Below are positions 6,104 through 14,520 of a stretch of DNA of 21,497 nucleotides, in pieces. Under the pieces are notes generated by a model. That model was given only the letters and a program-made list of their open reading frames with translations. It did no database searches and was not told where the DNA came from. Every line of letters starts with the position of its first letter. Within the stretch, counting starts at the first letter, position 1. The DNA comes from UBA12068 sp964452415 (GTDB lineage: Bacteria; Patescibacteriota; Minisyncoccia; Moranbacterales; GWC2-37-73), in contig CAYVME010000017.1 in NCBI GenBank assembly GCA_964452415.1, positions 1 to 21,497 of the forward strand, given 5' to 3'. Both the position numbers and the translations under genes were made by a program.

Positions 6104-7942
6104 ATGTATAAAATGACTGTTCCAATTTCTGGCATGCATTGTCGGAGTTGTGAGATTTTGATGGAAGAAAAACTTTCAGAAATTTCTAAAATTAAAAAAA
6201 TTAAAGCTGATTGCAAAAAAGGAACTGCTGAGATTTTTTTCGAATCTCAAAAGCCCAACATGGAAGAAGTTAAAAAGGCCATTGAGGCCATCGGATATAA
6301 ACTCGGCACGGCTGAAAAAAAACCACTGCTCAGTCGCAATGTTGGGGATTATAAGGATTTGATGATGGCTGGAGTTGTGCTTTTTGTTTTGTATATCTTG
6401 GCGAAAGGTGTTGGGTTGACCGACATTAATGTTGGAGCTGGATCGAACCCTTCAAGCTTGGGTGTGGTTTTCTTGGTGGGAATCACGGCTGGAATTTCAA
6501 CTTGCATGGCTTTGGTTGGAGGTTTGATTTTGGGAATCTCAGCTCGCCACAGTGAAAAACATCCTGAGGCTTCGCCAATGCAAAGGTTTCGTCCCCATTT
6601 GTTTTTCAATTTCGGAAGAATCGCGGGATATGCAGCTTTGGGAGGAATCCTGGGCATGGTTGGAAGCGCGTTTCAATTTTCAGGTTTGACTTTGGGAATT
6701 TTGACAATTGCAATTGGGATCGTGATGCTCTCACTTGGCTTGAAACTGATTGGAATTTTTCCTCGCATGGAAAAAGGTGGTTTGACTTTGCCAAAAAGCA
6801 TCAGCAATTTTTTGGGAATAAAAAACAACACCAAAGAATATAGTCACAAAAATTCTTTCGTGATGGGAGCGCTGACATTTTTTTTTCCGTGCGGATTCAC
6901 TCAGGCCATGCAACTCTATGCGGTGAGCACTGGAAGCTTTTCCGAGGGCGCATTGATCATGGGAATGTTTGCACTTGGAACAGCTCCTGGCTTGCTCGGA
7001 GTGGGGGGATTGGCAAGTTCAGTCAAAGGAGTTTTTGCCAAAAGATTTTTCAAGTTTGCAGGAATCCTGGTGATTTTCTTGGCGATGTTTAACATCACCA
7101 ATGGATTCAATCTGACTGGTTGGCAGGTGCCGACATTCAAAACACAAAATTCAACTGACAACAATAAAACAAAAAATCAAGTTTCTGATCCAAATGTGAC
7201 CATGGAAAACGGAGTGCAAATTGTCAGGATGAAAGAAATTTCCAATGGATATTCTCCAAACAAAATCACGATCAAAAAAGGTGTGCCTGTTAAGTGGGTT
7301 ATTGACGCTCAAGCCCCATATTCATGTGCCAGCAGTCTGGTGGTGCCAAGCTTGAAGATTCAAAAGAACTTGAAAGCTGGGGAAAATATCATTGAATTCA
7401 CGCCTGAAAAAGCTGGAAAAATAGCCTTTTCTTGTTCAATGGGAATGTATACTGGGTCATTTAATGTGGTTGAGGAAGGTGGCTCAGATGGCACTACAGA
7501 TGCCACAGTGACCCAGGATGCTTCTGCTTCCGGACAAGGAAGTTGGGGCTCTGGCGGGAGTGGAGCATCAGCAGGAGGCTGTGGTGGTTGTGGCGGTGCC
7601 GGGAAGGCTGTGGCGGTCGCCGAAGGAAAGGTTGAAACTGTGCCCGCGACTGACAATGCGAAAGTAACTGAGCAAGTTATTAACACTTCGTACACTTTAA
7701 ACGGTGATATCTCCCCAAACACTTTCAAAGTCAAAGTGGGACAACCGGTTAAATTTGCGGTGGATGTGAAAGAGAATGGTGCGGGTTGCATGAGCACGAT
7801 CACTGTTCCAGGCTTAACCACGGATGTGTATCAATTGACGGCTGGAAAAGTTATCGAGATGAAATTTATACCGACTGAAAAAGGTACTTATAGAATAACT
7901 TGTGGAATGGGCGTTGCTCGTGGGACAATAACCGTAGAATAA
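6104..7942 (+). CDS. HMA-SafE/DsbD-like membrane-double cupredoxin fusion protein (612 aa), copper handling
   Basis: Three parts are visible. Residues 1-70 are a heavy-metal-associated domain with GMHCRSC (C13, C16). Residues 85-340 are a polytopic membrane region with about seven helices, of the sulfite-exporter TauE/SafE or DsbD-like type; it includes CMALVGG and a second half with FFFPCGFTQAMQ. Residues 370-456 and 524-612 are two cupredoxin-like beta domains whose ligand positions are Cys/Met: C408...CSMGM (444-448) and C562-M...CGMGV (600-604). A Gly/Ser linker with GGCGGCGG (C493, C496) joins them. This architecture is known from TauE/SafE-family proteins of other bacteria next to CopA. 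Likely role: moving or capturing Cu(I) at the membrane, with the beta domains outside; the transported substrate is not shown. No Shine-Dalgarno site. Followed 39 bases later by a CopZ-like gene. Confidence 0.9.
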   Translation: MYKMTVPISGMHCRSCEILMEEKLSEISKIKKIKADCKKGTAEIFFESQKPNMEEVKKAIEAIGYKLGTAEKKPLLSRNVGDYKDLMMAGVVLFVLYILAKGVGLTDINVGAGSNPSSLGVVFLVGITAGISTCMALVGGLILGISARHSEKHPEASPMQRFRPHLFFNFGRIAGYAALGGILGMVGSAFQFSGLTLGILTIAIGIVMLSLGLKLIGIFPRMEKGGLTLPKSISNFLGIKNNTKEYSHKNSFVMGALTFFFPCGFTQAMQLYAVSTGSFSEGALIMGMFALGTAPGLLGVGGLASSVKGVFAKRFFKFAGILVIFLAMFNITNGFNLTGWQVPTFKTQNSTDNNKTKNQVSDPNVTMENGVQIVRMKEISNGYSPNKITIKKGVPVKWVIDAQAPYSCASSLVVPSLKIQKNLKAGENIIEFTPEKAGKIAFSCSMGMYTGSFNVVEEGGSDGTTDATVTQDASASGQGSWGSGGSGASAGGCGGCGGAGKAVAVAEGKVETVPATDNAKVTEQVINTSYTLNGDISPNTFKVKVGQPVKFAVDVKENGAGCMSTITVPGLTTDVYQLTAGKVIEMKFIPTEKGTYRITCGMGVARGTITVE

Positions 7943-7946
7943 TAAC

Positions 7947-7974
7947 TTTCAGCTAACAGCTTACAGCTTACAAT
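7947..7974. repeat. Intergenic AGCT/AGCTTA word tract
   Basis: TTTCAGCTAACAGCTTACAG continuing with CTTACAA fills the gap between the fusion gene and the CopZ-like gene. On the minus strand it reads as the same AAGCTGTAAGCTG words as the tracts inside uvrC and argS. Confidence 0.5.
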
Positions 7975-7981
7975 AAACAAT

Positions 7982-8188
7982 ATGAACGAAATAAAATTCA
8001 AAGTAAATGGTTTTCATTGTGAGTCATGCGTGAAATTGGCCACCATGAAAATTAAAAAAATTGCAGGCGTGGAAAATGTTGACATAAAAAACAGTGGCGA
8101 AGCTGTTGTTCAGGCGGATCGTGAAATTTCGCTCGAGGAACTTTCTGAGGCCGTGGCTTCAGCAGGGCATACCATTTCAAAAAATTAA
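7982..8188 (+). CDS. CopZ-like copper chaperone, single HMA domain (68 aa)
   Basis: A single heavy-metal-associated domain with the metal site GFHCESC (Cys13 and Cys16). The usual beta-alpha-beta-beta-alpha-beta order is seen: KFKVNGF, a helix CVKLATMKIKKIAG, VENVDIKNSGEAVVQAD, and a helix SLEELSEAVASAGH. Free HMA proteins of this size carry Cu(I) to P-type ATPases. It lies between the fusion protein and the CopA gene (21 bases upstream of the latter), which fits delivery to CopA. The ATG has no Shine-Dalgarno site. Partner choice is inference from the position. Confidence 0.9.
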   Translation: MNEIKFKVNGFHCESCVKLATMKIKKIAGVENVDIKNSGEAVVQADREISLEELSEAVASAGHTISKN

Positions 8189-8209
8189 TCTAACTTAACT
8201 TATCTTAAT

Positions 8210-10930
8210 ATGAAAAAATTAATCAAGTTGCAGATCACGGGAATGCATTGCGAATCTTGCGAGATGATTACAAAAGAAGAATTGACCGAGCTCGCAGGAG
8301 CCAGTGAGATGTTGATTGACGCAAAAACTGGCAAAGGAGAACTGGTTCTTGACGATGAAAAAAATTCAACCTTGGATGTTCTCAATGCAATCAAAAGAGC
8401 TGGATATGAAGCGACGATTATTGGTGAGGAAATTGTGAATTCGAAAGTTGATGACATGCAGGAAATAAGAAAAGTTATCATGAGTGTTGCCAGCGATGTT
8501 AAAGATATCAAGAATTCAGTCACAGCAAACAACATGGCAGTCGCTCAATCTCAGGGTGCTGAAGAAAAAAAGGGAACTGACCCAAACAAGCGAGTCAGTC
8601 TGTCACTTTTTGGCATGCATTGTTCGTCGTGTGCAATGCTTATTGAGAGGCAACTCAAAAAAACACCTGGAGTCAAACAAGCAACGGTGAATTTTTCAGC
8701 CGAAAAAGTCTCTGTCGTTTTTGATGAAAACATCACGAATGTGCAAGCGCTGATAGCTGCGATTGTCAAAGGTGGTTATGGTGCCGAGCAAGTTGATGCA
8801 AAAGACACTGAATATGAAACGCGAAAAAGAGAAAAAGAAATTTCTGAATATTTCAACAAATTTATTTTTGGTTTCATTTTGAGTTTGCCAATGTTGTATT
8901 TCATGCTTTTGGATTTTTTCAAATGGCTTCCTGGCGAAAGAGCTTTGGCGCCATATGTTGGAATTTTTTCATTGCTTCTTACGATTCCAATTCAATTTAT
9001 AATCGGAGCTGGATTCTATAAGGGAATGTGGTCATCGCTTAAAATGAAAACATTCAACATGGACAGTTTGATTGCAATTGGAACTTCGACTGCATTCTTT
9101 TATAGTTTGTATAATTTTGCAACATATGTGATTGCAAACAAGTCTGTGATTGGGGTCGGCGGAGAAAAAATTCCTGATCTGTATTTTGAAACCGCAGCCT
9201 ATTTGATTACCTTTGTGATTCTTGGTAAGTGGTTGGAAATCAGAACAAAAGGAAAAACTTCTGATGCGATCAAAAAACTGATGGGACTTCAGGCAAAAAC
9301 CGCGCGCGTGATTCGTGGTGGCGAGACTCTTGATGTTGCAATTGAAGATGTGATTCATGGAGACATCGTGGTGGTTCGTCCGGGAGAGAAAATTCCAGTC
9401 GATGGAAAAATCACCAAGGGAACATCGGCGGTGGATGAGTCCATGATTACTGGTGAAAGTTTGCCAGTGGAAAAAAGTGTTGGAAGCATTGTGATTGGAG
9501 GAACAGTGAACAAAACTGGAAGTTTTGAATTTGAGGCGACAAAAGTTGGCAGTGAAACTGCACTGGCTCAAATCATTCGCTTGATTGAAGAAGCGCAAGG
9601 ATCGAAAGCACCAATTCAAAATTTTGCGGACAGCATCTCGGCTTGGTTTGTGCCGGCTGTGATTGGTCTTGCGATTTTGACATTCTTGATTTGGTATTTT
9701 GCACTCGGCGCAACTTTGGCATTTTCGCTCATGGCTTTCACCTCGGTGATTGTGATTGCGTGTCCATGTGCGCTTGGTTTGGCGACTCCAACATCACTCA
9801 TGGTTGGAACAGGCAAAGGTGCTGAATATGGAGTTTTGGTTAAAGGTGGAGAGGCCTTGGAAGCTGCCTCAAACATTTCGGCAGTAATCTTTGATAAGAC
9901 TGGAACACTTACTCACGGCAAACCGGAAGTGACAGACATCGTTTCCATTGGCACAATGGATGAGGATGAAATTTTGGCAATCTCGGCAAGTCTCGAAAAA
10001 CTTTCAGAGCATCCGTTGGCGGAAGCAATTTGCAATTATGCTGGTGAGGAAAGCATTGATCTGGAAGAAGTTCAAAATTTCAATTCGATCACGGGAAGAG
10101 GTGTCCAAGGAGATGTCAATGGAATCACATATTTTATTGGCACAAGAAAGTTGATGCTTGAAACGCTCAACTTGGATGTGAAGAAGATTGAAAGAAAAAT
10201 GGCGCGTCTTGAAGAGCAGGGAAAGACTGCAATGATTTTGGCAACCAAAGAAGTAATCGTTGGAATTATTGCAGTGGCTGACACAGTCAAGGAAACATCT
10301 CGCGAAGCTGTTGAAAAACTGAAGAAAATGGGAATTGAAGTGTGGATGATTACTGGTGACAATGCTCGCACAGCAAAGGCCATTGGATTGCAAGTTGGAA
10401 TCACGAACATTTTGGCAGAAGTTTTGCCTGAAGATAAAGCCAATGAAGTGAAAAAAATTCAAACACTTGGGAAAAAGGTCGCCATGGTTGGTGATGGTGT
10501 GAATGACGCGCCAGCGCTTGCTCAGGCCAATGTGGGAATTGCCATGGGAAGTGGAACTGATGTAGCTATGGAGGCGGGTGACATTGTGATAATGAAAAGT
10601 GATTTGAATGATGTGGTCACAGCACTGGATCTCTCAAAAGAAACGATGGGAAAAATAAAACAGAACATGTTCTTTGCTTTGTTTTATAATGTGATCGGAA
10701 TTCCGATTGCGGCTCGCGTTTTCTTTGGTCTTGGCTTGGTCTTGAAGCCTGAGTTGGCAGGCTTGGCGATGGCTATGAGTTCGATTTCAGTGGTGGGAAA
10801 CTCACTTCTTCTCAGATTGTTTAAGCCAGGGAAGAAAAACTACATTTCCTTGGTTGCTCCAATCATTATGATGGCAGTTTTCACGTATGGCTTCATCCTA
10901 TTTGCTCAACTCAGTAGTCAAATGAAATAG
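8210..10930 (+). CDS. copA: CopA, Cu(I)-exporting P1B-type ATPase (906 aa)
   Basis: Exports Cu(I) across the cytoplasmic membrane using ATP. Two N-terminal HMA domains carry GMHCESC (C14, C17) and GMHCSSC (C138, C141), joined by a polar, partly helical linker of about 50 residues. After the first membrane helices come the actuator motif TGES (414-417), the transmembrane CPC site (518-520), the phosphorylation site DKTGTLT (D562), the SEHPLAEA motif of the nucleotide-binding domain, TGDN and GDGVNDAP (from G761). The last helices have FYNVIGIPIAA and MAMSSISVVGNS, the YN and MxxSS signatures of the Cu(I)-specific class. The long first metal-binding region is typical of a two-HMA CopA. A terminator follows at 10957-10983. 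Confidence 0.97.
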   Translation: MKKLIKLQITGMHCESCEMITKEELTELAGASEMLIDAKTGKGELVLDDEKNSTLDVLNAIKRAGYEATIIGEEIVNSKVDDMQEIRKVIMSVASDVKDIKNSVTANNMAVAQSQGAEEKKGTDPNKRVSLSLFGMHCSSCAMLIERQLKKTPGVKQATVNFSAEKVSVVFDENITNVQALIAAIVKGGYGAEQVDAKDTEYETRKREKEISEYFNKFIFGFILSLPMLYFMLLDFFKWLPGERALAPYVGIFSLLLTIPIQFIIGAGFYKGMWSSLKMKTFNMDSLIAIGTSTAFFYSLYNFATYVIANKSVIGVGGEKIPDLYFETAAYLITFVILGKWLEIRTKGKTSDAIKKLMGLQAKTARVIRGGETLDVAIEDVIHGDIVVVRPGEKIPVDGKITKGTSAVDESMITGESLPVEKSVGSIVIGGTVNKTGSFEFEATKVGSETALAQIIRLIEEAQGSKAPIQNFADSISAWFVPAVIGLAILTFLIWYFALGATLAFSLMAFTSVIVIACPCALGLATPTSLMVGTGKGAEYGVLVKGGEALEAASNISAVIFDKTGTLTHGKPEVTDIVSIGTMDEDEILAISASLEKLSEHPLAEAICNYAGEESIDLEEVQNFNSITGRGVQGDVNGITYFIGTRKLMLETLNLDVKKIERKMARLEEQGKTAMILATKEVIVGIIAVADTVKETSREAVEKLKKMGIEVWMITGDNARTAKAIGLQVGITNILAEVLPEDKANEVKKIQTLGKKVAMVGDGVNDAPALAQANVGIAMGSGTDVAMEAGDIVIMKSDLNDVVTALDLSKETMGKIKQNMFFALFYNVIGIPIAARVFFGLGLVLKPELAGLAMAMSSISVVGNSLLLRLFKPGKKNYISLVAPIIMMAVFTYGFILFAQLSSQMK

Positions 10931-10956
10931 ACAATAAGAGTATGTTTTTTGAAAAA

Positions 10957-10983
10957 GGATCTCCGTAGCGGGGATTCTTTTTT
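10957..10983 (+). terminator. Rho-independent terminator after copA
   Basis: GGATCTCCG pairs with CGGGGATTC (two G-U pairs) around a TAG loop, followed by a run of six T residues. It lies 26 bases after the copA stop. The T-run leads straight into a second hairpin (10981-11009). Confidence 0.85.
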
Positions 10984-11009
10984 GCTACGTAGCATGTTAC
11001 GCAGCAAAA
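10981..11009. repeat. Second hairpin directly after the copA terminator
   Basis: TTTGCT...AGCAAA flanks CGTA...TACG with one mismatch, around a short loop; the left arm contains the palindrome GCTACGTAGC. Possible backup terminator or a small palindromic repeat. The rest of the 273-base gap up to 11204 holds promoter-like boxes and low-complexity TACATAATAC words. Confidence 0.5.
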
Positions 11010-11050
11010 TACCTATTTAAATACCCACCTAATTGAATAAGTTGCAAGTC

Positions 11051-11079
11051 TTTACATTTCGGGATTTTACTGATACAAT
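11051..11079 (+). promoter_or_regulatory. Candidate promoter of the second uvrA
   Basis: TTTACA (11051-11056), a 17-base spacer and TACAAT (11074-11079). An overlapping alternative is TTTACT (11066-11071), 17 bases, TATAAA (11089-11094). Both give a leader of about 100-118 bases before the ATG at 11204. A third possibility is TAATAC at 11184-11189, which would leave only a few leader bases. Confidence 0.5.
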
Positions 11080-11203
11080 TATCTCCAGTATAAATTTGAA
11101 ATCTGGGCTTGTAGTAAAGAAAAATTGAACCTCAACAAGAGCACGCATTTATACTCCAAACATTATACATTCTACATAATACATAATACTAAAAACCTCC
11201 ACT

Positions 11204-13996
11204 ATGGCTTCCAAAAAAGAAACTTCAAAGCAGACCAATGAAATCGTGATCAAGGGTGCAAGGGTGAATAATCTGAAAAATATTGATGTTAACATCCCGC
11301 GCGACAAGTTTGTGGTGATCACCGGTCTTTCGGGCTCAGGAAAATCTTCTTTGGCTTTCGACACGATTTATGCGGAAGGAAATCGAAGGTATATGGAAGG
11401 CCTTTCTTCATATGCAAGAAATTTTTTGGATCCATCAGTCAAGCCGGATGTTGATAAGATTGAAAATCTTTCTCCTCCAATTGCCATTGATCAAAAAAGC
11501 ATTTCAAGATCTCCGCGCTCGACTGTTGGAACTCTGACTGAAGTCTATGATTATCTTCGTATTATGTTTGCCAAGGTTGGAATTTTGCATTGTCCTGAGT
11601 GTGGAACTTCAATGCAAAAAAGAAGCAATCAAGAAATTTTGGATGAGATTTTGACTTTTTCACACCACACCCAAGTCGCCATTTTGGCAAAACCGAAAGA
11701 GAATCTTTCTGGAAAAGAACTCTTGAAGCACATTGGACAGATGGGATATGCTCGCGTGCGTTTCAATGGCAAAATGTTCACCGTGGCTGAAACCATGATG
11801 CTTGAAGAAAGTGAAATTCAAACTGATATTGAAATGGTGATTGATCGAATCGTTTTGGACAAGAAAAAACCTGACACGGAAAGAATGCTGGACTCAATTG
11901 AAACAGCGATGAAGATTGGTGGGAATTCAATGAAAATCCTTTTTGATAATGTTGAGGAGCGAGGATATAATCAAGATTTTTTCTGCTCTGAGTGCGGAGT
12001 GAAAATCAAAGAGGTGACACCAAGACATTTTTCTTTCAATTCTCCAGAGGGAGCGTGTGACACCTGCTCTGGTCTGGGGTACACCTTAAAAGTTAATGAG
12101 GAATTGATTATTCCAAATAAAAATCTTTCTTTGATGGAAGGCGCAATTCAACCATGGAGCAAATCGGGCGGAAAAATTTCTGGGCAAAGTGTTCAACTTT
12201 TGACATTGAAGGATGTTGCCAAAAAATACAAATTTTCAATGAATGTTCCGGTGAAAAAATTGTCAGCTGCTCAAATTGCGATTGTGCTGTATGGCAATGA
12301 GGGATTTGAGGGTGTGATCCCGGCTTTGGAAAAGAAATATCGAGAAACAAAATCTGACTATGTGCGAAGCGAAATTGAAAAATATATGACCGCGCACACT
12401 TGTCCGACTTGCGAAGGAAAAAGATTAAAGAGGGAATATTTGGCAGTCGAGGTTCAAGGAAAAACAATTGACGATTTGGTTTCAATGAGTGTCACCCATC
12501 TTCGAGAATTTTTTCAAAATGTTGAAAAATGGACTCAAACAAATCAGGAAAAAAATATCGGACATCCTATTGTCAGAGAAATTTTGCAACGTTTGAAAGC
12601 TTTGGAGAATGTTGGTCTGGAGTATTTGAATCTTGGACGCTCTGCCCAAACAATTTCTGGCGGAGAAGCGCAAAGAATTCGTTTGGCTGCCCAACTCAAT
12701 TCTCAATTGATGGGAATTGTCTATGTTTTGGATGAGCCATCAATTGGCTTGCATTCTCGCGACACTGAAAAACTGATTAATACTATCAAGGATTTGCAGA
12801 ATGTGGGAAATTCTTTGATTGTGGTTGAGCATGATGAAAGCATTATCAAGGCTGCAGATTGGATTGTGGATATGGGTCCTGGGGCTGGTGAAGAGGGTGG
12901 AATTGTGGTTTTCGAAGGAGACTACAAAAAATTGATGAGCTCAAAAAATTTGACTGCCCAATATATTTCCAAGAAGAAAAAAGTTTCTGACAAGAAAAAA
13001 TATCGAACCGGAAACGGAAAGTTCATTGAAATCCTTGGAGCAGAAGAAAACAATTTGAAAAATGTTGATGTTGCAATTCCACTGGAAAAATTCGTGGTTA
13101 TTTGTGGTGTGTCAGGAAGCGGAAAAACAACCTTAGTGAAGAATATTTTAGCCAAAGCCCTTTCTCGTCATTTCTACAACACCAAGGATCTTCCAGGAAA
13201 ACACAAAAAAATCAAAGGCTTTGAACATGTGAAAAAAGTCATTAGCATCAATCAAAATCCAATTGGGAGAACTCCTCGCTCAAATGCCGCAACTTATACT
13301 GGAGTTTTTTCTCATATTCGCGATTTGTTTGCTGGCGTTGAAGAAGCCAAAAACAGGGGATATTCCGCCAGTCGTTTTTCTTTTAATATGAAAGGTGGAA
13401 GATGCGAGGTCTGTCAGGGTGAAGGTTCAAAGAAAATCGAAATGCATTTGCTTCCTGATATGTATGTGAAATGTGAAGCTTGTGGCGGAACTCGTTTTTC
13501 CAAAAAAACCTTGGAGATTGAATACAAAGGGTTTAATGTGGCACAAATTTTGGACATGGATGTGCGGTTGGCACTTCGCTTTTTTGCTCAGCATCCTTTG
13601 ATTGCAGAAAAACTCAAAACCATGGAAGATGTCGGCTTGGGGTATTTGAAATTAGGGCAAAGTGCAACCAATCTTTCAGGTGGAGAAGCGCAGAGAATAA
13701 AATTGGCCACTGAACTTGCTCGAAAATCAACAGGAAGCACTTTGTATATTCTGGATGAACCAACAGCTGGACTTCATTTTGATGACATCCGAAAATTACT
13801 CTTGGTTTTGAATGCTCTTGTGGACAAGGGAAATTCTGTGATTGTGGTTGAGCACAATCTTGATGTGGTTCGCGATGCGGATCATGTGATTGAACTTGGT
13901 CCAGATGGCGGAGAGCTTGGTGGACATGTGAATTTCGAGGGGACACCTGAAAAACTCAAAAAAGATAAGAAGAGTTGGACAGCGAAATATTTGTAA
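11204..13996 (+). CDS. Second UvrA-family protein, full length (930 aa), divergent in the UvrB-binding region
   Basis: A complete UvrA-family ATPase. In order: Walker A GLSGSGKSS (from residue 41), EGLSSYARNFL, QKSISRSPRSTVGT, the CPECGTSM pair, the UvrB-binding region (about 150-250), a four-Cys zinc module (CSEC...CDTC) with RHFSFNSPEGAC, an inserted CPTC module, ISGGEAQRIRLA with VLDEPSIGLH, the second Walker A GVSGSGKTT (from about 635), C-terminal zinc finger GGRCEVC...CEAC, LSGGEAQRIKLA and ILDEPTAGLH. The usual (R/K)(G/E)RKGE motif of the UvrB-binding domain is replaced by AKPKENLSGKE, although the domain is not deleted as in classical UvrA2. It may therefore differ in UvrB contact; that is inference. 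It has no Shine-Dalgarno site. It is convergent with the membrane gene at 14039-14497. Confidence 0.94.
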   Translation: MASKKETSKQTNEIVIKGARVNNLKNIDVNIPRDKFVVITGLSGSGKSSLAFDTIYAEGNRRYMEGLSSYARNFLDPSVKPDVDKIENLSPPIAIDQKSISRSPRSTVGTLTEVYDYLRIMFAKVGILHCPECGTSMQKRSNQEILDEILTFSHHTQVAILAKPKENLSGKELLKHIGQMGYARVRFNGKMFTVAETMMLEESEIQTDIEMVIDRIVLDKKKPDTERMLDSIETAMKIGGNSMKILFDNVEERGYNQDFFCSECGVKIKEVTPRHFSFNSPEGACDTCSGLGYTLKVNEELIIPNKNLSLMEGAIQPWSKSGGKISGQSVQLLTLKDVAKKYKFSMNVPVKKLSAAQIAIVLYGNEGFEGVIPALEKKYRETKSDYVRSEIEKYMTAHTCPTCEGKRLKREYLAVEVQGKTIDDLVSMSVTHLREFFQNVEKWTQTNQEKNIGHPIVREILQRLKALENVGLEYLNLGRSAQTISGGEAQRIRLAAQLNSQLMGIVYVLDEPSIGLHSRDTEKLINTIKDLQNVGNSLIVVEHDESIIKAADWIVDMGPGAGEEGGIVVFEGDYKKLMSSKNLTAQYISKKKKVSDKKKYRTGNGKFIEILGAEENNLKNVDVAIPLEKFVVICGVSGSGKTTLVKNILAKALSRHFYNTKDLPGKHKKIKGFEHVKKVISINQNPIGRTPRSNAATYTGVFSHIRDLFAGVEEAKNRGYSASRFSFNMKGGRCEVCQGEGSKKIEMHLLPDMYVKCEACGGTRFSKKTLEIEYKGFNVAQILDMDVRLALRFFAQHPLIAEKLKTMEDVGLGYLKLGQSATNLSGGEAQRIKLATELARKSTGSTLYILDEPTAGLHFDDIRKLLLVLNALVDKGNSVIVVEHNLDVVRDADHVIELGPDGGELGGHVNFEGTPEKLKKDKKSWTAKYL

Positions 13997-13998
13997 GA

Positions 13999-14032
13999 GT
14001 CGAAAGCTGAAAGTCTATAAAGCCTATAAAGC
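13999..14032. repeat. Intergenic AAAGTC/AAAGCT word tract
   Basis: The words AGTCGAAAGCTGAAAGTC and two copies of TATAAAGC fill the 42-base gap between the convergent genes. No clear terminator hairpin is present here. Confidence 0.5.
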
Positions 14033-14038
14033 AAAAAA

Positions 14039-14497
14039 TTACAAAAATAATAATAGTATTGCTATTGCCGAAAAAATAATATCATTGGTGGTATTCCGAA
14101 GTGTCCAGGCTCTCTCCTTTGATCCTCGTTGAAATTTGTGAACCCATTGGTGAAATTGATAAATTTTTGCAAGATAGGGCACACCCATTTTCCAGTGTAA
14201 GAATGTTATGAAATCAGGAAACATCGAAATGAATGCTCCGAATAGAATTGTTTTGACTAGTGGGACTGTTGGATGAGAAAAAAATATGTAAAACAAGACT
14301 ATGAGTAGTCCTGAGAAAATATCAAACGCAACTTTGCCAACAACCTCTTTCATTTTCGATTTTTGTCCAAGATATTCTCCATGACGAAAGGTGTCCAGAA
14401 AATAGTGGAGTGGAATTGCAATAAGTGTTATTATCCAAGGATTGGAAACATATTTTCCAAGTGCAGCGCCGACAAGGGCATGAGTTGTTAGGATCAT
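14039..14497 (-). CDS. Polytopic membrane protein with His/Asp motifs (152 aa), possible YdjM-like metal-dependent hydrolase family
   Basis: Several hydrophobic segments are visible: about residues 5-33 (ALVGAALGKY...IITLIAIPLHYFL), 54-72 (VAFDIFSGLLIVLFYIFF), 80-98, and the C-terminal IIFSAIAILLLFL. Conserved-looking polar residues are TTHALVG near the start, LHYFLDTFRHGEY, MFPDF, LHW and FHQWVHKF. This set of THxxxG, H..LD and PD/H residues recalls the membrane-bound YdjM/DUF457-type putative metal-dependent hydrolases, but the match is by eye and only moderate. Divergent from rsmI with 23 bases between the two ATGs; no Shine-Dalgarno site. Function unproven. Confidence 0.75.
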   Translation of the reverse strand: MILTTHALVGAALGKYVSNPWIITLIAIPLHYFLDTFRHGEYLGQKSKMKEVVGKVAFDIFSGLLIVLFYIFFSHPTVPLVKTILFGAFISMFPDFITFLHWKMGVPYLAKIYQFHQWVHKFQRGSKERAWTLRNTTNDIIFSAIAILLLFL

Positions 14498-14520
14498 ATT
14501 TTTTTTATTAGAAAATTTTT
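14498..14520. promoter_or_regulatory. 23-base divergent spacer with a shared -10-like box
   Basis: The whole spacer is A/T apart from one base. TATTAG (14506-14511) reads plus-strand towards rsmI with 9 bases to its ATG, and the overlapping CTAATA/TAATAA reads minus-strand with about 7 bases to the other ATG. If used, both transcripts would be close to leaderless and the two -35 regions would lie inside the opposing genes. No strong -35 boxes are visible. Confidence 0.3.

Noticed and set aside
7360..7821. 153-codon minus-strand frame rich in Pro
   Set aside because: Antisense of the cupredoxin and Gly-rich linker part of the fusion gene; its PPQPP runs are the complement of Gly codons.
9032..9619. 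195-codon open frame on the minus strand
   Set aside because: Fully inside copA in antisense, with Cys/Phe/Asn-rich composition expected from the complement of that gene; no start signals.
5378..10930. Recoded TGA (glycine) genetic code as in SR1/Gracilibacteria
   Set aside because: Long genes contain no in-frame TGA and argS ends at TGA at the expected C-terminus.
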